Origin: JBGQAS01 sp964498605
GTDB taxonomy: Bacteria; Chloroflexota; Anaerolineae; Anaerolineales; Anaerolineaceae
DNA length: 64,000 nt
NCBI GenBank assembly: GCA_964498605.1
Contig: CAZCHK010000004.1
Span: 1-64,000, forward strand
Direction: 5' to 3'
Position 1 is the first letter of the stretch. Each line of letters opens with the position of its first letter. Both the position numbers and the translations under genes were made by a program. The notes under the pieces are model-generated. The model had not been told where the DNA came from. It did not search any database and saw only the letters and a program-made list of their open reading frames with translations. Positions 58,225 through 64,000 of this stretch are shown in pieces.

Positions 58225-58740
58225 TTACTTGCCATCAACAACTTGCTTGTGGTGTTCGATCTCTTTCACCTTTTGCTCGATTAAATCGCGGTAAGGCTTC
58301 ATCCTTTTTCTTTGCTTGTCGAGAGATGAAATGAGCACCCAAACGCCCAGCCCAAAAACGATCGAACCGGTGATAAAGCCTGCAATGATCCATCCGGATT
58401 CTCCGGATAACGCGCCAAAACCGCCCAATAAACACGCCATCGTTCCAATAGCAAACAGAGCATAAGAGAGTTTTTCCAGGCAGCCTTTTTCGTTGGGTGA
58501 AGGCATGCTGCGGTGGATATCTTCAATTTCCTCTTTCAGCCGTACGATCGCGAGCTCGGATGCCGTCTTATCGATCCCGGCGCGGACCCCTTGCAGTTCC
58601 TCGAAAACCGGATCCAGGGAGATGATGCCCCCGCTGCGGTTGATGACATGCTCGTTCCCGCAGTGAGCGCAGGCGAACTTGTTGACTTTTTCTCCAATCT
58701 GCAGTTTTGCTCCGCAGGATGGACAGGTGAGGGTTATCAG
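58225..58740 (-). CDS. Zinc-ribbon membrane protein with no standard start codon
   Basis: A short membrane protein. The clear standard start is ATG 58506 (93 residues), but the frame stays open upstream to a TAG at 58801-58803. It reads ITLTCPSCGAKL and later FACAHCGNEHVIN, a four-Cys zinc ribbon. A helical linker (KLEEI-like, VRLKEEIEDIHRS) then joins it to the 93-residue part. Two spans follow, then a charged tail. There is no ATG, GTG or TTG before the ribbon; CTG at 58740 is the likeliest start by analogy with M-I-T-L-x-C proteins. Alternatively a frame error or rare start exists here. Confidence 0.6.
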   Translation of the reverse strand: MITLTCPSCGAKLQIGEKVNKFACAHCGNEHVINRSGGIISLDPVFEELQGVRAGIDKTASELAIVRLKEEIEDIHRSMPSPNEKGCLEKLSYALFAIGTMACLLGGFGALSGESGWIIAGFITGSIVFGLGVWVLISSLDKQRKRMKPYRDLIEQKVKEIEHHKQVVDGK

Positions 58741-58916
58741 GTCAGGTATGATGCACGCTCCAGTGTTCGAATCGTCTTCTGCTGCCGGTTGGATCGTAAA
58801 CTAATGGCGGTCAGAATCATGAAATTGCAGCGGTTCAGAAAATTGAACCGCCCAATTGTACACTACGAATTCATCTCAATGGATAAGGTTCATTACCAAC
58901 GCTCAATTAATAATCG

Positions 58917-58950
58917 TGATAAACCGCCGATTTCTACCGGCGGTTTATCA
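58917..58950 (-). repeat. Perfect 13-bp inverted repeat downstream of the ABC transporter operon
   Basis: TGATAAACCGCCG (58917-58929) pairs with 58938-58950 around an 8-nt loop. It lies 24 nt after the last ABC ATPase gene. No T tract follows on the minus strand, so it could be a weak terminator or an mRNA-stabilising hairpin. Confidence 0.65.
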
Positions 58951-58974
58951 ATTGAACCCTGTCTGCTGATTTTC

Positions 58975-59997
58975 TCATACATACTTTTCCGCGAAGTGAC
59001 ACGCCACCGTGTGACCTGACCGCAGCTCGCGCAGCTGAGGCTCCTCCTTGGAGCAGATCTCCTTGGCGATGGGACACCTGGGGTGGAAACGGCAGCCGGC
59101 AGGCGGATTGATCGGGTTGGGGATCTCTCCTTCGGGCATTTGTTTGGTGCGCCGCGCGGTCGGGTCGGGCACGGGGACCGCCTCCATCAAGGCGCGCGTG
59201 TAGGGGTGCAGCGGATGGGCATATACCTCGCGCAGGTCGCCTTGCTCGCACAGGCGTCCCAGGTAGAGAATGCCGATGCGGTCGCAGATGTACTTGGCGG
59301 TGGCCAGGTCGTGGGTGATGAAAAGATAGGTCAGGTTGAACTCGTTTTTGAGGTGCACCATCAGGTCCAGTAGCAGCGCGCGCACGCTCACGTCCGCCAT
59401 GGCGATGGGCTCGTCAGCCAGCACGAGATCGGGTTTGGTCACCAGCGCGCGCGCGATGACCACGCGCTGCCTCTGGCCGCCTGAGATCTGGTGGGGAAAT
59501 TTGCTGTAGAAATACGTGGCGGGCACCAGTCCGACCTTCTCGAACATCCTCAGCACCATGTCGCGGTGCTGTTCTTTCAACGCCGGGAAGTGGATCTGCA
59601 ATCCCTCCCGCACGGCGTCCCCCAGCGAAAGGCGCGGGTTGAGCGAAGCCATGGGGTCCTGGAAGATGACCTGCATGGCGCGGCGCATCGAACGCAGCTC
59701 GCTGGCTGGAAGCCCGCCCAGATCGATCCCGCGGAATTTGACCGTGCCTTCGGTGGGCATTTCAAGCCCGATGGCGAGGCGCCCGATGGTGGTCTTGCCG
59801 CTGCCGGATTCACCTGCCAGTCCGTAAGCTTCACCGCAGCGGATCTGGATGTCCACGCCGTCCACGGCGCGCACATATTCCTTCTTTCCCGCCAGGAGTG
59901 TATCCAGAAAAGTTTTCTGCACCGGGTACCACATCTTCACCCCGCGCAGGTCGACGAGAATATCCTGATTGAGTAGATCGGCTGCTCTCGGGCTCAT
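58975..59997 (-). CDS. Peptide-type ABC transporter ATPase (OppF/DppF-like)
   Basis: A 340-residue ABC ATPase. Walker A GESGSGKTTIG, signature ISGGQRQRVVIAR, Walker B VLADEPIAMADVS and switch His in FITHDLA. The C-terminal oligopeptide/dipeptide domain ends with Cys-rich [17 protein letters not shown], known from OppF/DppF. The start at 59997 overlaps the OppD-like gene by 4 nt; upstream in-frame residues belong to its reading in another frame. Confidence 0.92.
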   Translation of the reverse strand: MSPRAADLLNQDILVDLRGVKMWYPVQKTFLDTLLAGKKEYVRAVDGVDIQIRCGEAYGLAGESGSGKTTIGRLAIGLEMPTEGTVKFRGIDLGGLPASELRSMRRAMQVIFQDPMASLNPRLSLGDAVREGLQIHFPALKEQHRDMVLRMFEKVGLVPATYFYSKFPHQISGGQRQRVVIARALVTKPDLVLADEPIAMADVSVRALLLDLMVHLKNEFNLTYLFITHDLATAKYICDRIGILYLGRLCEQGDLREVYAHPLHPYTRALMEAVPVPDPTARRTKQMPEGEIPNPINPPAGCRFHPRCPIAKEICSKEEPQLRELRSGHTVACHFAEKYV

Positions 59998-60989
59998 TTC
60001 TTCACCTTGTCTTGTTGCTGCTGGTAGAGCCAGCACATCACCTGCTGACCGTTCCTGTACACCTGCAATTTCGGGATCTCACGCTTGCAGATCTCCATGG
60101 CCTTTGGGCAGCGCGGGTGGAAGCGGCATCCGGAAGGCGGGTGGGACAGGTTGGGCGGCTCTCCACTCATTTTGTATAAATCTTCATGATCAGATAACTT
60201 GATTGAAGGAACCGCAGCCAGTAAACCCTGAGTGTAGGGGTGAAGGGGTTTCTTGAACACCTCCACGATGTCTCCAATCTCGACGATGTGCCCGGCGTAC
60301 ATGACAGCGATGCGGTCGGCGATCTCGGCGATCAGGGCGATGTTGTGGCTGATGGCCAGGATGGCAACCCCGTATGTATCACGGATCTCGCGCAGCTGGT
60401 CCGCCAGCTTGGCTTCAACGATCACATCCAGCGAGGTGGTGGCTTCGTCCGCCACGATCAGGTTGGCGTTCAGGATCAGCCCGATGCCCACCATCACGCG
60501 TTGGCGCATGCCCCCCGAAAGCTGGTGCGGGTAGGATGCCAGGCGGTTCTGGCGGATGCCCAGGCGCTCAATCATGGCTGCGATGCGCGGGTAGGCCTGC
60601 TTTTTGCTTGTTCTTGCTTCGTGCACCTGGATGGCTTCCACCAGGTGCTCATCCACGCGCTGTACAGGATTGAGCGAGGTCATGGGATCCTGGAAGATCA
60701 TGCTCACCTTGCGCCCGCGGAAAGAGCGCAGCTGCCTGTCGTTAAGCTGCATCACGTCCACGCCGTCGAAGATGTAGCTGGCCGCTTCGATCTTCGTTGG
60801 TGGCGGCAGCATGCGCATGAGCGCTTTGCCCATGGTGCTCTTGCCGCAGCCCGACTCACCGACCAGCCCCAGGATCTCGCTTTTGTAGATATCGAACGAG
60901 ACATGATCCACCGCGCTCACCCTGCCCAGGCGGGTGCGGTACGTAACCGTGAAATCGCGTACGGACATGAGGATCTCTTGTTTGTTCAT
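59994..60989 (-). CDS. Peptide-type ABC transporter ATPase (OppD/DppD-like)
   Basis: A 331-residue ABC ATPase. Walker [12 protein letters not shown], signature [12 protein letters not shown], Walker [14 protein letters not shown], and switch His in AISHNIA. The C-terminal Cys motif is [17 protein letters not shown]. It forms a heterodimer with the OppF-like ATPase to power the two permeases. It starts 2 nt after the oppC stop. Confidence 0.92.
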   Translation of the reverse strand: MNKQEILMSVRDFTVTYRTRLGRVSAVDHVSFDIYKSEILGLVGESGCGKSTMGKALMRMLPPPTKIEAASYIFDGVDVMQLNDRQLRSFRGRKVSMIFQDPMTSLNPVQRVDEHLVEAIQVHEARTSKKQAYPRIAAMIERLGIRQNRLASYPHQLSGGMRQRVMVGIGLILNANLIVADEATTSLDVIVEAKLADQLREIRDTYGVAILAISHNIALIAEIADRIAVMYAGHIVEIGDIVEVFKKPLHPYTQGLLAAVPSIKLSDHEDLYKMSGEPPNLSHPPSGCRFHPRCPKAMEICKREIPKLQVYRNGQQVMCWLYQQQQDKVKK

Positions 60990-60990
60990 C

Positions 60991-62256
60991 TTAGAGCTCC
61001 GCCAGTCTTGGGTTGAGAATCTCGGACAGGCTCTCCCCCAGCATGCTGAAGGACAGCGTCACCAGCGAGACCATCATGCCTGGGAACGCGATCAGCCAGG
61101 GCGCGCTGCGCAGGTAGTTCTTGCCTCGCGCGATGTCGATGCCCCAGTCGGGGATATCCGGCGGAAGCCCCAGCCCCAGAAAGCTCAAACCGGCTTCGGT
61201 CAAAATGGCGTCCGCCACGTTCACCGAAAAGATGATCGTGACCGAAGGGAAAACATTTGGAAAGATGTACTTCCACAGGATCTTGAAGGGCGACGCCCCC
61301 AGACTGCGGGCGGACTCCACGTAAAGCTCATTTTTCACCGACAGCGTCTGTCCGCGAACGATGCGGAAGTAGGTCGGGATGTACAGAATGGCGATTGCCA
61401 CGATGATGTTGCCAATGCCCGCCCCAAGCACCGCCGCGATGGCGATGGCCAGGATCAGGCCGGGGAAGGTGTACAGCGAATCCATGACCAGCGTCATGAT
61501 GCGGTCGATCCAGCCGCCTACGAAGCCGCTGATCAGCCCGAGCGGCACACCGATGATGAAGGAGATCAGCGCTGATGAAAGCCCAACAATGAGAGCGATG
61601 CGCGTGCCCCAAATGATGCGGCTGAGCACATCCTGCCCAAGCTGGTTGGTCCCCATGATGAAACCCCTTCCGCCCTCTTCGCTGACGTTGCCCATCGATA
61701 CGACCTGCGGGTAATCGTCCAGAATATCCCCCAGCTCGTCTGGAGAGGCCACGAAACCCGTGATCGCCCCGGACTGCAGGGCAGTGATGCCCTCCTCGAC
61801 AGTTTCATAGCGCAGGTTGCGTACCTGGTAGGTATTGGAGGACCCGCTCTCATCGTTCAGATCGTTGAGAGCATCGCGCACAACCTTGTTGGACTGGCTG
61901 GCCATCAGGTAACCGATCGTGTTGGTCTTTGCCTGGGCGGACTGCTTGCTGGTGATATCGCGGAAAGAAGTGAAGGGGCTACCTTCAAGGACCCACAGCT
62001 GGTAGCCAGCCGGTGGTTCACCCGGGGCCAGGAAGGAAGGGGCTACCTCCACAACCGGGTCGTACGGAGCGAACCACTGCGGGAAAAGTCCCAGAATAAT
62101 GAAGAATATCAGGATGACGGCGCTGACGAGGATGAACCACCAGTCCCCCCCATACCACTTGCGCGCCATGAACAGCTTGCGCACAAACCCTACCTTGTCC
62201 AGCTCCAGCTGCCAGTCTTCCGCTTTCAATGCTTTTGGATTTTTTTCTTCAGGCAT
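60991..62256 (-). CDS. Peptide-type ABC permease (OppC-like) with an extracytoplasmic insertion
   Basis: A 421-residue permease; typical OppC proteins are about 280-320. After the first span (about 40-58) the usual short loop is replaced by about 110 residues (near 80-195). These contain KTNTIGYLMASQSNKVVRDA and ETVEEGITALQSGAITGFVA. This resembles part of a family 3 solute-binding fold. The permease then resumes normally at FIMGTNQLGQDVLSRIIWG and keeps the EAA loop ESARSLGASPFKILWKYIFP. Start ATG 62256 with GGATGTG; 13 nt after oppB. Confidence 0.9.
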   Translation of the reverse strand: MPEEKNPKALKAEDWQLELDKVGFVRKLFMARKWYGGDWWFILVSAVILIFFIILGLFPQWFAPYDPVVEVAPSFLAPGEPPAGYQLWVLEGSPFTSFRDITSKQSAQAKTNTIGYLMASQSNKVVRDALNDLNDESGSSNTYQVRNLRYETVEEGITALQSGAITGFVASPDELGDILDDYPQVVSMGNVSEEGGRGFIMGTNQLGQDVLSRIIWGTRIALIVGLSSALISFIIGVPLGLISGFVGGWIDRIMTLVMDSLYTFPGLILAIAIAAVLGAGIGNIIVAIAILYIPTYFRIVRGQTLSVKNELYVESARSLGASPFKILWKYIFPNVFPSVTIIFSVNVADAILTEAGLSFLGLGLPPDIPDWGIDIARGKNYLRSAPWLIAFPGMMVSLVTLSFSMLGESLSEILNPRLAEL

Positions 62257-62269
62257 ATCACATCCATGA

Positions 62270-63292
62270 CTAATAGCGAATGCGGGGATCCACAAACGCG
62301 TACAGGATATCCATCACCAGGCTGATGATGGCTACAAAGAAGGCGAACACACCGATGGTCGCCTGCACGGCGGTGTAATCGCGCAGCTCGATGCGCTTGA
62401 CCAGGTAGAGCCCCATGCCCGGCCAGGAAAACGTCGTTTCCGTGAGCACGGCACCCGCGAGCAGGATGGCGAACTCCAAACCGATCATGGTGAGGATCGG
62501 GATGAAAGTGTTGCGCAGGGCGTGCTTGAAGGTCAGCCTGCGCTCGTCGATCCCGCGAGCTCGTCCGGCAGTGATGAAGTCGGACTGCAGGATCTCGATC
62601 ATGTTGACCCGCGTCAGACGGATGTAGATGCCGGTCAGAGCCAGGCCCAGCGTCAGGGATGGCAGCACCAGGTGCGAGAGGGCTGATCCCAGGGCCGCCC
62701 AATCAGCGTTGATGATGGAATCGATGACGTAGAAATTCGTGTGTGCTTGAAAATTTACCAGCATCAGGGTATCCATCCTGCCCGATAATGGCAGTATGGG
62801 TAACTTCACGCTGAAGATGATCTGAAAGATCAACCCCAGGAAGAACACCGGGATGGAATAGATCACGATGCTGAATACACGAATAATGTAATCAACCGCT
62901 TTTTTGCGGTTCTTTGCAGCCAGCGCACCCAGCAGAATGCCGATCGTGGCAGTGATCGCCATGGCGGGGATGGCCAGCTCCATGGTGGCGGGCAGGCGCT
63001 CGCCCAGCTCGTCGGCAATGGGACGTTCGCCCTGGGTAAGGGCGGTGCCAAAGTTGAAGGTGATCATATCCAGCAGGAAGTCTCCATACTGTACGATCAA
63101 CGGGCGTTTCAGCCCCAGCCGCTCACGAATGGCGTCCTTCTGCTCCTCGGTGCCCTTTGGACCCAGCTGCGAGGCGATCGGGTCCCCGGGCAGGATGCGC
63201 ATGATGACAAAGACCATGGTGATGAGCAGCCAGACCATCGGGATGGTGAGCAGGATCCTTGTGATGAGGAATCTTCGTAAAGAAGATGACAT
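62270..63292 (-). CDS. Peptide-type ABC permease (OppB-like)
   Basis: A 340-residue inner-membrane permease. The N-terminus RRFLITRILLTIPMVWLLITMVFV is typical of OppB/DppB. Six spans, and the EAA loop ITAGRARGIDERRLTFKHAL near 240. I chose the ATG at 63292, eight nt after GGAG, over the GTG at 63301. First permease after the substrate-binding gene, with a hairpin in between. Confidence 0.93.
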   Translation of the reverse strand: MSSSLRRFLITRILLTIPMVWLLITMVFVIMRILPGDPIASQLGPKGTEEQKDAIRERLGLKRPLIVQYGDFLLDMITFNFGTALTQGERPIADELGERLPATMELAIPAMAITATIGILLGALAAKNRKKAVDYIIRVFSIVIYSIPVFFLGLIFQIIFSVKLPILPLSGRMDTLMLVNFQAHTNFYVIDSIINADWAALGSALSHLVLPSLTLGLALTGIYIRLTRVNMIEILQSDFITAGRARGIDERRLTFKHALRNTFIPILTMIGLEFAILLAGAVLTETTFSWPGMGLYLVKRIELRDYTAVQATIGVFAFFVAIISLVMDILYAFVDPRIRY

Positions 63293-63314
63293 GAATTTCA
63301 CTCCAAGCGAGGAT

Positions 63315-63346
63315 AAAAGGGAGGGCGGGGACGTACCTCGCCCTCC
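63315..63346 (-). terminator. Terminator-like hairpin between the binding protein and oppB
   Basis: GGAGGGCG (63320-63327) pairs with 63339-63346, with inner GGG/CCT pairing, then CTTTTAT on the minus strand. Such partial terminators often let the binding protein be made in excess of the permease. Confidence 0.65.
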
Positions 63347-63385
63347 AGTTGGGACAAATTTTTTTGTTGCTTGTCAACGAACTGC

Positions 63386-64000
63386 TTACTCAGCCGGCTC
63401 CATGCAGTTGAAAACGATGTAGCGCAGAGCGGGGGCGTTCACGGTGACAACAGTCAAGCCTTCCACGTCGCTCAGGCGGGTGGCTTCCACCGGTCCAAGA
63501 ATGCGCCAGGCGATATCGATCTGGCCACTCTCGATCGCGGAGCTCATCGTGGTGGGATCAGCAAAGTACTTGATGATCACTTTCTTGATCATGGCTTTGT
63601 CTTCGCCAAAGTAGTTCTCGTTGGCTTCCAGCACCATCTGCTGACCGACATCAAAGGAGGTCATCTTGTAGGGACCCGTGCCGTTGATCTCGTTCACGTA
63701 CTGGGTGATGGTATCCTGCGGGATCTCATCGGTTGGCGGGATGAAGGGCGGGATGGCAACGATGGCGGGGAAGAAGCCGTAAGCGCCGCTCAGTTTGAAG
63801 ACGACGGTCAGGTCATCCGGAGCTTCCACACTGTTGATGTAGGTGAGAGGCAGGAAACCAACCTGTCCACCGAGACCCCAGCGGTCGTACATGTCCACGT
63901 ACTCGCTCGCGGTGAAGGGTGTGCCGTCCGCGTACTTGATGCCCTCAAACAGGTGGAAGGTATATGTCAAACCGTCATCGCTGACCTCGTAGCTTTCGGC
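63386..64000 (-). CDS. Substrate-binding protein of the peptide-type ABC transporter (partial, short C-terminus)
   Basis: The last 204 residues of a family 5 binding protein; the start lies beyond the right edge. Typical sequence is VSDDGLTYTFHLFEGIKYADG, then DGTPFTASEYVDMYDRW and the GTGPYKMTSFDVGQQMVLE, YFGEDKAMIKKVIIKYF block, ending LRYIVFNCMEPAE. In this family the RYIVFN-type strand comes about midway, with 200 or more residues after it. Here a stop follows at once, so the C-terminal lobe seems missing. The sequence after the stop holds no continuation in any frame. Confidence 0.85.
   Translation of the reverse strand, partial: AESYEVSDDGLTYTFHLFEGIKYADGTPFTASEYVDMYDRWGLGGQVGFLPLTYINSVEAPDDLTVVFKLSGAYGFFPAIVAIPPFIPPTDEIPQDTITQYVNEINGTGPYKMTSFDVGQQMVLEANENYFGEDKAMIKKVIIKYFADPTTMSSAIESGQIDIAWRILGPVEATRLSDVEGLTVVTVNAPALRYIVFNCMEPAE

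Noticed and set aside
57969..58241. Minus-strand 90-codon frame near 58100
   Set aside because: No ribosome site, odd composition, and it overlaps the end of the zinc-ribbon gene.

Overview
The window reads as a metagenome-derived scaffold (a run of exactly 100 N at 10081-10180) from an anaerobic, moderately GC-rich bacterium. I infer Chloroflexota, probably Anaerolineae. The reasons are protein style and gene content, not a marker search: a very long SecA with no C-terminal zinc motif, a fused glycyl-tRNA synthetase, an aldehyde:ferredoxin oxidoreductase operon, several proteins with a C-terminal or internal Thr/Pro linker, PspC/LiaF-like membrane proteins and lipoproteins with clear lipoboxes. 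No tRNA, rRNA, CRISPR array, insertion sequence or phage gene was seen. Coding density is high, and many neighbouring genes share a 4-nt ATGA or GTGA overlap.

Layout. 1-3600: an AT-rich stretch with a partial lipoprotein, a GT-C membrane glycosyltransferase and a gene remnant. 3601-9874: a lipoprotein phosphodiesterase, a DEDDh exonuclease, an unassigned protein with a nucleotidyltransferase-like motif, a VIT-type transporter paired with a DUF211 protein, a secreted GH13 amylase and a small membrane protein. 9871-16151: a redox operon (AOR, four-cluster ferredoxin, DUF362 protein), then a single-chain cysteine desulfurase-selenophosphate synthetase. 16287-21186: surE and secA. 21219-25806: five overlapping genes (two M16 peptidases, acpS, phosphoesterase, DUF4032-like). 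25859-33591: an FprA-type reductase, a dipeptidase, rpsA, then frr-uppS-cdsA-glpX.

33652-38297 holds a SIMPL lipoprotein and a five-gene PspC/LiaF-like envelope operon. 38382-43932 holds a CAP-LysM surface protein, lpdA, folP, folK, murI and a C26 amidohydrolase. 44024-47173 holds rplS and a NarL/LiaR-type two-component system with a polytopic membrane protein. 47326-58740 holds a B12-radical SAM enzyme, a lipoprotein, fused glyQS, bcp, an ABC-F ATPase, a large DUF11/TolB surface protein and a zinc-ribbon membrane protein. 58975-64000 is a peptide-type ABC transporter (two ATPases, two permeases, substrate-binding protein cut by the window edge).

How the parts fit. The AOR operon and SelD point to anaerobic tungsten (or molybdenum) and selenium metabolism. 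The LiaF/PspC-like operon and the HK/RR pair look like an envelope-stress module. The ABC transporter, amylase and dipeptidase fit a heterotroph living on peptides and polysaccharides. The most unusual signals are an OppC permease carrying an extracytoplasmic domain resembling part of a solute-binding protein beside a binding protein that stops about halfway, the NifS-SelD fusion, a cryptic nucleotidyltransferase motif, large SecA insertions, and a set of apparently leaderless promoters (-10 box 6-8 nt before the start codon).
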